64,000 bases of DNA. Source: JAAUSY01 sp964526735 (GTDB lineage: Bacteria; Chloroflexota; Chloroflexia; Chloroflexales; Chloroflexaceae). The stretch is taken from NCBI GenBank assembly GCA_964526735.1, contig CAZGLO010000010.1, forward strand, positions 1 to 64,000. The letters run 5' to 3'. Shown piece by piece: positions 18,642 through 27,600 of this stretch (position 1 is the stretch's first letter; every line of letters starts with the position of its first letter). The translations under genes were made by a program, and so were the position numbers. The notes beneath the pieces were generated by a model. That model did not search any database and was not told where the DNA came from. It saw only the letters and a list, made by a program, of their open reading frames with translations.

Positions 18642-20291
18642 CTACCCGCGGTAGGCCAGCACATCGTCGGGGGTGAGCCAGTTGGTGCCGGGGAAGAGCC
18701 GCGCCACCTGCGGGGCAAAGAGCGGCGAGGCAGACATCACGTTGGAGGGCGGGCCATCGGCGATAATCTCTCCCTGGCTCATCACGACGACCCGGTCGGC
18801 GATGGCGGCGGTCAGCTCAACGTCGTGCGTCACCAGGACAATCGCCATCCCTTCGCCGCGCCACTGCCGTATTAAGTCGGTCAGCCGCTGCTTGGAGAGG
18901 TAGTCAAGGCCGCGGGTCGGCTCGTCAAGCAGCAATGCCTGTGGCTGGGGGATGGCGACGGCTCCCAACGCCACGCGCTGCCGTTCGCCCGCACTCAAAT
19001 CACGCGGATAACTGGTAGCGTGCGCCGCCAACCCAAGCCGTTCAAGCAGCGCCATTGGCGAGAGGGTTGTGGGGGAGATACCGTGGTTGCGGAGGGTGAT
19101 TTCAAGCTCTTCCAGCACCGTCTCGGCAAAGAGCAGGGCATTGGGGTCTTGCGGCAGGTAGCCCACATGTTTGCACACGTCTGCGGTATCGCGGCGGGCG
19201 ATATCCTCCCCCGCCAGCGTGATTTTGCCGTGCCGCGGTCGCAATAGCCCCACGAGCGATTTTAGCAATGTGGTCTTGCCCGACCCATTCCGGCCCATCA
19301 GCGCGACCACTTCTCCGCGCCGCACCGCCAAATCAACCCCGCGCAACACCGGCGTACCGTGGTATGCCGTCTCAACGCGGTGCATCTGCAAGAACGGTGT
19401 CGGATTTGGCATATGCAGCGTGTCTGATACTGATGGTTCTTGAGCTTCTTGCGGCGGGTGGGGAGAGGCGGGCAAGGGCGATTCGGGACGGGGTTCTTTG
19501 CGCGCAAACCGCAACCCCTCCTTGATCGTCATTGGGAGAGGGTGCCACGATAGTGCCTTGCCAAGCGTCACGAGCGGCGGGGTCAAATCCATATGGTGAA
19601 CGATTTCGTGCGGCGTGCCGATCATCGCCCCCGCCTCGCCATCCGGCAGGAAGACGACCGTATCGACGAACGATAGCACACGCTCCAGCCGATGTTCGGC
19701 CAGCACAATCGTCAAGCCGATATCGGCATTGAGCCGCTCAAGCGCATGCAGCACGTCTTCCGCCGATTTGGGGTCAAGCTGCGACGTTGGCTCATCAAGC
19801 ACCAAAATACGTGGCCGCAATGCCAATGCTGAGGCAATCGCCACCCGCTGCCGCTCGCCCCCCGACAGCGTATCAAGGCGGCGGGCGCGCAATGGCGCAA
19901 GGTCAAGCAGGTCGAGCACCTCCTCCACCCGCACTCGCATCTCTTGGCGGGGCATCGCGCTATTCTCCAACGCAAAGGCAATCTCATCCTCCACCGTATC
20001 CACGACGAATTGCGTTTCGGGGTCTTGGAAGACAAAGCCCACGTGGCGGCTCATCACCTGCGGTGTGGCATACACCGGATTGTGGCCATCAACGCAGAGG
20101 TCGCCTACAAGCGTCCCGCCGCTGAAGTGCGGCACAAGGCCATTGATACAGCGTAAAAGCGTCGATTTCCCCACCCCCGACGCGCCAACCACCAATGTAA
20201 ATGTCCCCTCTGCCAAGCTCAGGCTGATGTTGCGAAGGACGGGGGTTGGCTGTTCGGGGTAGGTATAGCTTACGTGCTCAAAGGTAATCAT
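18642..20291 (-). CDS. ecfA: ECF transporter ATPase, fused A-A' (EcfA1A2-type)
   Basis: This 549-residue protein holds two ABC ATPase domains in one chain, replacing the usual EcfA1/EcfA2 pair that powers an energy-coupling-factor vitamin importer. Domain 1 has Walker A GASGVGKST, signature LSGGERQRV and Walker B ILVLDEPTS. Domain 2 (from about residue 300) has GRNGSGKTT, LSAGERQRV and ALLLDEPTR. A Pro-rich linker of about 40 residues joins them. ATG 20291 was chosen because it follows the ecfT stop by four bases and has AAGGAATAACCC ahead of it; a longer frame would overlap ecfT. It is the last gene of the riboswitch-controlled operon, so the cargo is probably a corrinoid. The protein acts on the cytoplasmic face. 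Confidence 0.9.
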   Translation of the reverse strand: MITFEHVSYTYPEQPTPVLRNISLSLAEGTFTLVVGASGVGKSTLLRCINGLVPHFSGGTLVGDLCVDGHNPVYATPQVMSRHVGFVFQDPETQFVVDTVEDEIAFALENSAMPRQEMRVRVEEVLDLLDLAPLRARRLDTLSGGERQRVAIASALALRPRILVLDEPTSQLDPKSAEDVLHALERLNADIGLTIVLAEHRLERVLSFVDTVVFLPDGEAGAMIGTPHEIVHHMDLTPPLVTLGKALSWHPLPMTIKEGLRFARKEPRPESPLPASPHPPQEAQEPSVSDTLHMPNPTPFLQMHRVETAYHGTPVLRGVDLAVRRGEVVALMGRNGSGKTTLLKSLVGLLRPRHGKITLAGEDIARRDTADVCKHVGYLPQDPNALLFAETVLEELEITLRNHGISPTTLSPMALLERLGLAAHATSYPRDLSAGERQRVALGAVAIPQPQALLLDEPTRGLDYLSKQRLTDLIRQWRGEGMAIVLVTHDVELTAAIADRVVVMSQGEIIADGPPSNVMSASPLFAPQVARLFPGTNWLTPDDVLAYRG

Positions 20292-20295
20292 TGGG

Positions 20296-21444
20296 TTATT
20301 CCTTATCTGTGTCGTCTGTATTATCTGCACCGCCCGCCGGAGTCAGGAAGAAAAATGGCACGCCCATCCCCAACAGCGCAATGCCAATCACCTCATCGAA
20401 AGGCGGTAGGGAGAGGCGCGGGTAGGCGGAGTAGAATAGCGTATCGTGTGCGACCGTTGGGAGGCCATCAACAAGCAATATCCCCACCATCGCCCCCACG
20501 GCTGTTGCCACCACACTATCGCGCAGATGCCACGTCTCACGGCGGTAGCTGGTACGCGGCACTCGCCGCCGTATCTGCCACAGCACCACGCCCATCAGCA
20601 GGCCGCCGCACAGCAATATCCCCCCACTCAGCCAGGAAAGCCCCCATACCAAGCTCATCAGCCACCCGCCCAGTAAGCTCACTAGCCCAAGCACTACCAA
20701 TGCCCGCAATTTGGCGTCGTAGACGGCTTCATCCGCGCTCGCAAACCCTCGTGCGGTCATGGCTTCGGCGAGTTGGAGTGCCCGCTCAAGCCCGCCTATC
20801 AAGAGCGGCATAAAAAGTGGCACCCAATCGCGCAACCCCCGGATACGATGGCCACGGACTGCTTGCGCTTCACGGATGCGCTCAAACTGCCGCAGCGTGG
20901 TGGGGACAAACGTCACCGCGATAGAAATCACCACCGCCATTGGGTAGAAGGCCCGTGGGATGAATTGGATCAGGGCGCGTATCGGCAATGCGCGGTTGAC
21001 GATGTTGAAGGCGGTGAAGAGGATTGAAATCACCAGGCCGTTGGTGGCCCCATATGCTATCGCCTCCATCGTGACCGGCCCGCCCAACAGCGGCAGAAAG
21101 CCAGGCAGCGCAAAAAGCGGTGTATCGCCATAGTGGTTCATCAGCGAGTTGAAGAGCGCAGAGAGTACCGTCACCACGATGCTGAATGTGATGGGTGAAA
21201 CCGGCATTGGCCCCTCGCCCTCGGTGGTGGTATGGCGCAGGGCGGCATCAAGCACAAAGAGCACAAGCAGCATCACCAAGAGGTAGAGCGGGTTGCGCGT
21301 GCTCATCACACCAACCAGCACCCCAATCAACCAAACCACCCACGTAACCGAATGGAATGGCTGCGATGATGACTGCGATGGTAACTGCGATGATGGCTGC
21401 GATGATGACTGCAATGGGGATTGTGATGGGGATGATGGCTGCAT
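20296..21444 (-). CDS. ecfT: ECF transporter transmembrane component EcfT
   Basis: This 382-residue protein is the energy-coupling membrane subunit that links the ATPase to the substrate-binding S subunit. It has about six to eight hydrophobic segments and the coupling motif ALQLAEAMTARGFAS near residue 215, which matches the conserved Ala-Arg-Gly helix that contacts the ATPases. It is longer than usual (about 265). The extra length comes from a low-complexity Gln/Ser/Pro head of about 30 residues encoded by 12-bp tandem DNA repeats, and from an extended membrane region. ATG 21444 lies five bases after the ecfS stop; an upstream in-frame codon would overlap ecfS. The context indicates a dedicated (not shared) ECF module for one substrate. 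Confidence 0.85.
   Translation of the reverse strand: MQPSSPSQSPLQSSSQPSSQLPSQSSSQPFHSVTWVVWLIGVLVGVMSTRNPLYLLVMLLVLFVLDAALRHTTTEGEGPMPVSPITFSIVVTVLSALFNSLMNHYGDTPLFALPGFLPLLGGPVTMEAIAYGATNGLVISILFTAFNIVNRALPIRALIQFIPRAFYPMAVVISIAVTFVPTTLRQFERIREAQAVRGHRIRGLRDWVPLFMPLLIGGLERALQLAEAMTARGFASADEAVYDAKLRALVVLGLVSLLGGWLMSLVWGLSWLSGGILLCGGLLMGVVLWQIRRRVPRTSYRRETWHLRDSVVATAVGAMVGILLVDGLPTVAHDTLFYSAYPRLSLPPFDEVIGIALLGMGVPFFFLTPAGGADNTDDTDKE
21361..21442 (-). repeat. 12-bp tandem repeat at the 5' end of ecfT
   Basis: About six diverged copies of a 12-bp unit (plus-strand form CTGCGATGATGR) lie in frame and code for a Gln/Ser/Pro tract (QSSS, QPSS, QLPS). The period is a multiple of three, so copy-number change would keep the frame. 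Confidence 0.75.
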
Positions 21445-21449
21445 AGAAG

Positions 21450-22307
21450 CTACGAATGTTGGTGTTCTAGGGGGTGGTAGGAGAAGCCAAACCGCCACTT
21501 AAACCGCCGAAGTGCCCGCAATGTCGGCTGGCCCAAGACGATGATCAGCAGCACATTGCCGAGCGAGCGAAGCAAGTCCCACGTCAGCGAGGTGACGAGG
21601 TAAAAGACCGCATAGCGCTGCAACGTCTCTGTGATGCCTATCCCCTGGCTCCAATAGTACTCTGCCGGGCCGGATACGAATGGCCAAAACCAGATGTTCA
21701 TCACCGCGCCGTAGAAGAACCCCCAAAAGATGCCAAACAGCGATAGAATACCCAATTCCGCCCATATCAGCCACTCGCGGCGGTGAGACGCAAGGCGGGT
21801 GAGCAAGCGGTGCGCGCTCATCACCACGGGGCGGCAAAGCGGTGCACTTGCTCCCACCCAACCGGCGGTATACATCTGGTAGGGGAGCCACGGCCCCACC
21901 CCGCCCGTGATCAGTGCCGATACGATAAGCGTCATTACGCCCATCAGGAAGCCAAATTGCGCCCCATATACATAGCCGGTCATAATAATCAGGAAGAAGA
22001 TGGGGCTAAAGCTCCCCGGCATCGCAATCGCCACCTCCACAAAGCGCAAAATCGAGTTGATGGCGACCAATACCCCAAGCAATGCGATGATTTTCGTATT
22101 GACCCCTTGGCCTTGCACCTCTAACAGCAGCGCCCCAAAGCAAAATACCACCAAAATGGTCAGGACGATGGGGGCGTCGTTGGCATGGGCCATCCCCATG
22201 CGGTTGACCGGCTCAAGGCTGGTCATAAAGAAAGGGTAGAGGAAGGCCGCAAGCCCTATCCCGCTGCTAAGTGTATATATGGCAATGCTCAGGATGCGCT
22301 GTATCAT
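21450..22307 (-). CDS. ECF transporter substrate-binding (S) component, probably for cobalamin or a corrinoid
   Basis: This 285-residue, almost wholly hydrophobic protein has six to seven predicted membrane helices. The region GSFSPIFFLIIMTGYVYGAQFGFLMG followed by GGVGPWLPYQM (shown only as landmarks near residues 96-150) has the Pro and Gly pattern of ECF S subunits, which bind the vitamin and topple in the membrane during transport. S subunits share little sequence, so the substrate comes from context: the operon is headed by a cobalamin riboswitch and its products include DUF4430-like and alpha-toroid proteins. It does not look like the CbiM cobalt subunit. Its ATG overlaps the stop of the preceding gene (ATGA), and ecfT follows five bases later, so the three are tightly coupled. 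Confidence 0.75.
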   Translation of the reverse strand: MIQRILSIAIYTLSSGIGLAAFLYPFFMTSLEPVNRMGMAHANDAPIVLTILVVFCFGALLLEVQGQGVNTKIIALLGVLVAINSILRFVEVAIAMPGSFSPIFFLIIMTGYVYGAQFGFLMGVMTLIVSALITGGVGPWLPYQMYTAGWVGASAPLCRPVVMSAHRLLTRLASHRREWLIWAELGILSLFGIFWGFFYGAVMNIWFWPFVSGPAEYYWSQGIGITETLQRYAVFYLVTSLTWDLLRSLGNVLLIIVLGQPTLRALRRFKWRFGFSYHPLEHQHS

Positions 22308-23848
22308 CTGGCGTGTTTTCTACGCATTTGTATCATCTTGGCCGCCAACCCTATCGCAATCACCCCAAAAATGAGGTAGCCCTCTACGCCTTTGCCTTCC
22401 TCTTCCGCTGGCGGCGCATCATCGCCCATCTTCTTCAGGATATCCTCCTTGCTCACGATAACCTCAACCTGCTCCTCCCCATTCCCATCGCCATTGCTGC
22501 TATCGATGTTGGTTACTTGTGCCACTGGTGACTCTACCGCCGCCGCGACCGATATTGGCCGTGTGGGAGGGGCAGAAACGGTCGGTGAGGGGAGAATTGT
22601 CGGCTGAGTGAGAGGTTGTGTCGTTGGAGGGAGCACTGGTAACCCCATTTCAGTCGTCGCCGTGACCACAGTAGTGACGTTTGTAATATCAGGTGGCGAA
22701 TTAGTCGTCACAGTGGGGTAAACAGGCTCTGGTGTGGCAGTCGGTGGGGTGGTAGGAATAGGCGTTGCAGATGGGCTAGGCGGCGCAGTGGGGAGGGGTG
22801 TGGCAGATGGTGTGGGCTGTGTCGTTGCTTCCACCGTCGGCGACGACACTTCAACAACGTCCTCATTCGCAGCCTCCGCCCCCTCCTCCACCGGCGTTGG
22901 GGAGAGTGGCGTGGCAGTGGACGGGAGTGGGGTGTTGGTTGACGGGAGCGGTGTTGGGCTTTGCCACGGTGTTTCCGTTGGACGCGGGGTGTTTGTGGGA
23001 CGTGGGGTATCTGTTGGTACGGGGGTATCGGTCGGCTCCGGCGTGTTGGTCGGCTCCGGCGTATCAGTGGGATGCGGGGTGTCCGTTGGCACAGGGGTAT
23101 CGGTCGGCTCCGGCGTGTCGGAGGGACGCGGGGTGTCTGTTGGCTCTGGCGTGGCGGTCGGCTCCTCCTCCTCTGTGAAAGGCTTTGCGGTGGGGATATT
23201 GTCCACATCCTGCGTTGGGGCGGGGGTGTTGGTTGGCGGGAGCGGGGTGTCGGTCGGGATAGGCGTATCAGTCGGCTGCGGCGTGTCAGTCGGCTGCGGA
23301 GTGGGGGTGGCTGTCGGCGGCACACAAAGCTCGTCAAAGGTGTAGACGGGTGGCGCTACCCCTTCGGAAGGCGTTCCTTCGCCCCACGCCCACCCTTCAA
23401 CGTCGCCCGGATGCACCGTATGGCCACTCGCGCCCATCCCCGAATAAATCCATTCGCCATTCTCAAGGTGGCTATATGCCCAGTAGATGCACGGTTCGCC
23501 CGCCCGCATCGTACATTGGCAGAAGCACGTCTGGCCCTGCCCACACCCATCCGGGCCTATCTTGCAGACCGCCGCGCCAATACCTGGGTCTATCTCGGTG
23601 TGCAGGGGGATATCAGCCGCGCGCAGGACTTCTTCACCCGTCGCCTGGCCATCGTCGCCCAAATCGACGCACGCTTGATAGACCGAACCATCGGAGAATT
23701 GGACAACCAAGCCCGCATGATGCGGATAGGGGTCGTTGGCGTGGGCGAGGCGGGGGGCAAGGAGAAGACCTAAGAGAGCAAGTACGATGCTCACTTGCTT
23801 GCTCACTCGCCCAATCGTTGCTCTATGCTCTTGAAGGTGATTGCTCAT
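22304..23848 (-). CDS. Secreted DUF4430-like Cys-rich protein with Thr/Pro-rich stalk and C-terminal membrane anchor
   Basis: This 514-residue protein has a signal peptide (VLALLGLLLAPRLAHA) and then a compact domain (about 42-175). The domain pattern, VVQFSDGS, a TGEEVLRAA helix, YWAYSHLENGEW and HPGDVEGWAWGEG, resembles DUF4430, the C-terminal fold of vertebrate transcobalamin. It holds eight cysteines, including a C-x-C-x-C cluster (CFCQC). A stalk of about 200 residues made of PTDTP/PTNTP repeats follows, then a helix (YLIFGVIAIGLAAKM) and a basic tail (RRKHAR). The domain is thus probably held outside the cell on a membrane anchor. It is homologous to the next gene upstream (23865-24605), and its last bases overlap the ECF S gene. 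Binding of a corrinoid is inferred, not seen. Confidence 0.7.
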   Translation of the reverse strand: MSNHLQEHRATIGRVSKQVSIVLALLGLLLAPRLAHANDPYPHHAGLVVQFSDGSVYQACVDLGDDGQATGEEVLRAADIPLHTEIDPGIGAAVCKIGPDGCGQGQTCFCQCTMRAGEPCIYWAYSHLENGEWIYSGMGASGHTVHPGDVEGWAWGEGTPSEGVAPPVYTFDELCVPPTATPTPQPTDTPQPTDTPIPTDTPLPPTNTPAPTQDVDNIPTAKPFTEEEEPTATPEPTDTPRPSDTPEPTDTPVPTDTPHPTDTPEPTNTPEPTDTPVPTDTPRPTNTPRPTETPWQSPTPLPSTNTPLPSTATPLSPTPVEEGAEAANEDVVEVSSPTVEATTQPTPSATPLPTAPPSPSATPIPTTPPTATPEPVYPTVTTNSPPDITNVTTVVTATTEMGLPVLPPTTQPLTQPTILPSPTVSAPPTRPISVAAAVESPVAQVTNIDSSNGDGNGEEQVEVIVSKEDILKKMGDDAPPAEEEGKGVEGYLIFGVIAIGLAAKMIQMRRKHAR

Positions 23849-23864
23849 AACAGTAATTGTAGGT

Positions 23865-24605
23865 TTAGGGTTTTCGGATGATGGGGAGAAAGACTATCCC
23901 ACCTTCCACACGGGGAGTTGGCGATACGGTTGGTGATAATGTGGGCGTAATCGTGGGCGTGGGCGATGGCATGGGCGATGGCGTGGTGGTCGCGGTTGCG
24001 GTCGCGGTCATGGGTACAGTCGCCGTTGCCGTGGGCGTTGGAGAAGCTACGCTACATATCTCCTCAAAGGCCAAGAGCGGCAATGATGTATTGCCCCGCC
24101 CCTCCCCCCACATCCACCCCTCGACCGCACCCGCCTGGACGCGGTATGAGCTTGCGCCGATGTTAGAAAATTCCCACGCGCCATCAATCACGTGATAGTA
24201 GTTCCAATAGTGGCACGGTTCGCCATATGCGCCGGTGCATTGGCAGAAACACGGCTCGGATGGGAAATCGCACCCATAACTATCGATTTTGCAGACCGTG
24301 CTTGTTCCCATCGTTTCGTCTTTCGCCACGACAAGCGGTAGGCCACTACCCTGCAACACCTCCTCGCCCGTCGCGACGCCATCGCTCCCCACATCAACGC
24401 ACGCCGTGTAGATATCGCTGCTCGCTACCTGGCCAAACTGCACGACAATGCCGACGTGGTGCGGCGATTCGGCCTGCGCCGACGCGGGCAGCAAGAAGGC
24501 GGCTATCGCACATAGCGCAAAAATGGTAGCCGACACCCCCACCGCAACCCAAAATCGGTTGCCCATGCGGTTTCGGATGTCGGCTACAGAGAGGTTGTGA
24601 TGCAT
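23865..24605 (-). CDS. Secreted DUF4430-like Cys-rich protein, short paralog
   Basis: This 246-residue protein has a signal peptide (FALCAIAAFLLPASAQA) and a domain of about 130 residues that aligns with the neighbouring 514-residue protein: VVQFGQ, TGEEVLQGS, VCKI, CFCQC, CHYWNYYH and GAVEGWMWGEG. All eight cysteines of the pair are kept. A Thr/Pro/Ala stalk follows and the protein ends IVFLPIIRKP, the same type of C-terminus as three other secreted proteins here, instead of a membrane helix. It lies 20 bases after the toroid gene and 16 bases before its paralog, inside the cobalamin operon. One reading is a loosely attached binding protein that passes ligand to the anchored paralog. The ATG at 24605 has GGAGAG about 16 bases upstream, an unusually long gap. 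Confidence 0.7.
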   Translation of the reverse strand: MHHNLSVADIRNRMGNRFWVAVGVSATIFALCAIAAFLLPASAQAESPHHVGIVVQFGQVASSDIYTACVDVGSDGVATGEEVLQGSGLPLVVAKDETMGTSTVCKIDSYGCDFPSEPCFCQCTGAYGEPCHYWNYYHVIDGAWEFSNIGASSYRVQAGAVEGWMWGEGRGNTSLPLLAFEEICSVASPTPTATATVPMTATATATTTPSPMPSPTPTITPTLSPTVSPTPRVEGGIVFLPIIRKP

Positions 24606-24625
24606 AACGGTGAGGTTTTTCTCTC

Positions 24626-27600
24626 CTACTGACTAATCAGTGGAAGGTAGAGCGTTATGGAATCACTCACAAACACCCCGTATTGCCCATTACGGGTGAT
24701 TGTTGCACTGAACTGGTTGTTTTGCATATCGGTGGATGACACCTCGCGCCACCCATCTGACCCACTCGTCGTGCGGTCGAGGTACGAAAGCCCCGCCGTC
24801 TGCGAGATATAGCCATCAACATCGGCAAACGACGTTGAGAGGCTCATCGCCGGAGAAACAATCGCCGTGCTCTCAGGGATGATATGCCCGTCGCTGTCGG
24901 TCAGCTGCAGGATAAAGCCCCCTGCCCACGCCGTCCCGCTGATGGGCGAGGTGGTTGGCGCATCAAGCACCAAGATAGACCCGCCACCAACTGTTATTTC
25001 AGTCGTTTCTGCCGTTTCGGCTGCGATATCGGCTTGGGTTGGCGCATCGCCTGTCTCGCCAATCGTGATGGTGCTGCCCTTCAGCCCACCGCGGTCAATC
25101 GTGCCGACGAAGCCTCCGCTGCGCTGCACGAATGGGATAGGTGCGCCGTTGAGGGTGGGCGGTGTTTCTCCCGCCGCCAACTCGTAGACTTGCACATCGA
25201 CGGTATCGGAATATTCGCCTGTCCGCGCCAAGACCGTGACGATCTCTTCCGTGGTGCCCGCCGTCAATGTGGCGGTGGCAATGCCATCCTGATCGCTTGG
25301 CGTCCGGTTGCTCAACGTCGCGGTGCCCTCAGACACAGAAAAATTCACATCAACGCCCGTCAATGGGACACCCTCTGCATCTTTGAGCATCGCCTTGATG
25401 GTTGTGGTCGTTTTTTGGGTGGTTGCGATGAGGGGATCATCCGCCACCACCTCGAACGACGCGATGGCATCGGTTGAGCCGCTCACCAAGGCAAATCGTC
25501 CCCCTTCACAAACCGGCACTTGCAGGGTATTGGCCGTCTGGTTGAGGGTCGATTGCGAGGCGGGGTCACACGTGGTGGTTGCATCGCGCCACTGCGAGGC
25601 CTCCTCGTCCCACTGAATGAGCATCAGGCCAGATTCGTTCACGACCGTTGTGTCGTCATACCCGACTTCGACTGTCACCGGCGTGCTGAAGGACAATGAC
25701 GAATGGTAGGTTTCGCCCTGAGCTGCGCCCATATGGAATGCCAACCGCTCAAATATGACGTTCGTTGGCAGGTTGCCTGACGCGGGGGCAAGGGCGTGCA
25801 AGAGCAATGTCGGCTCTGCGACGGCGTCCATCGGCACCGAGGTCATAATGCTAAAGCCGGTCGCTTCCACGGTCTGCGTGGTTTGCACCACATCCGGCTC
25901 ACGCAGATGCGGGTTGACCCACGTCTGCTCCTCGCTGAGGAAGCCGCGCATACTGCCTTCTGCCGCCATACTCCCCGCCACCTGCACCTCATCGGCATCG
26001 AGGTAGGTAGCCTCAAGTTCGTAGATAGCCGTTGGCGCGACAGAGAGCGTTGTCGTGTAGCTGCCCGACGGGGCGCGGTGGAGCGTTTCCGTCACCCACG
26101 CGGTCTCTTCGCCCGGGTCGTTGAGGATGTCGCGGATGGGCCGCCACCGCAGTTCGGCCTGGTTATTCTGGTTGATATCGTGGCCAACCGGCACCACGAC
26201 CACCGCGTCCGTTACGCCTATCTCTTCGCTATCGCTTTGCCACACGCCCCACGGCATCGCCGCCACCGTGCGGTCAGCATCGACACCACGATTGACACTC
26301 CGAAACTCGTGGAGGGCTGTATTGGTGATGGGCAAGGGACGGCCAAACAATGCAGGGATTGTCTGTGCTGTAGCAGATGCGTTGTCAGATGGCGACGACC
26401 ATTGGGTTTGCGTCCATTGGTAGACGAAGGGGCCATCGATCTTCTGGTAGGCCGCCAACGCGCTCAATGGGTCGTGCCCACCCCGCGTCCAGCCCATACT
26501 GGTGATATCTTCTCCCGCTGCGGTCAGCGCTTGGATGGCGTATGCCGTACTGTTGGCATTCTGCCACCCGCCCTGGTCATCTTGGGCGTCTTTGAGGTAC
26601 GCCACCGCCTGCTGTATCGCGTCGTGGTCAGCGGGGACACCCGCCGCCAACAACGCCTGCATCGCTAATGACGTACTATCGACAGTGGGGGCACTCCATT
26701 GGGTGTCGTAAGGCCACCCGCCGCCCTCCTGCTGCAGCGAGAGCAGGTTGGAGATGGCGCTTGAGGGCACTATCGTGTCGGTTATATCGGTTATATTCGT
26801 CGTATTGGTGATGGGGGCGGCAGCAAGAGCCAACATCGGCAAGGCTTGGTGCCACGTGTTGGTGATCACCCCATACCCGCCGCTGTTGTAGATAGGAGCC
26901 TCTCCAATCACCTGCAAGATATCAACGCCACCGAAGTTGCGCGGGTTTTCTCCCGCCGCCGTCACGGCCAAGGCCAGTTTGCCTGCGGCATCGGGGCCTT
27001 TTTGTGCATAGTCAGCGGCTTGCGTTTCCAGGTAATCCAACGTTTGTGGGGCATAGACGCTGTTGAGGGTATCGTAGCCCGCCGCACCAAATGCCAACAC
27101 CGCATCGCACGTTGCGCCGACATCTGGCCCGGAAAAGCCATTCCACGAGCCGTCGTCATTGCGGATCTCTTTGAGCCACGTCAGCGCTCGATTGGCCCGC
27201 GCTTGTTGGCCCAACAACCAGATCGGTTGCTCTACCAGACCGAAGATGCCTTCTATCGTGCTGTAGGCATTGGCATATTGCCCCGCCCCAAGCCGACCAT
27301 CGTCTTGCTGCACGCCCACCAACGCCGTTATCGGGTCGCCACTCGGCAGCCGCCAGCTTTCCGATGGCGTATCATACCCCGCCGCCAGCAGCGCTTGGAG
27401 CACCCAGCCCGTCGTGTTGGCGTTGAGGGCAGCGCTATCCCACGCGGGCCGCCACCCGCCATTCAGCTCTTGAGCATTGCGCAGGTAGTCAAGCCCCTTT
27501 TGGATGGCCGGATCAGTTGGCGCGACATTGCCGCTCGCCAGCGCCCCCACAATCACAAAGGCGGTGGTGTCGAGGCTGTTTGTCCAACTGCCATCCTCGC

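Noticed and set aside
18642..22307. CbiMNQO cobalt transporter
   Set aside because: The S component lacks the CbiM/CbiN pattern and the ATPase is a fused A-A' pair; corrinoid uptake fits better.
22708..23773. Long overlapping frames rich in Arg or Val/Gly in the Thr/Pro repeat region
   Set aside because: They are out-of-frame readings of the PTDTP-coding repeats.
22304..23848. LPXTG-type sortase signal on the stalked DUF4430-like protein
   Set aside because: The C-terminus has a helix and basic tail but no LPxTG before it, so a plain membrane anchor is more likely.
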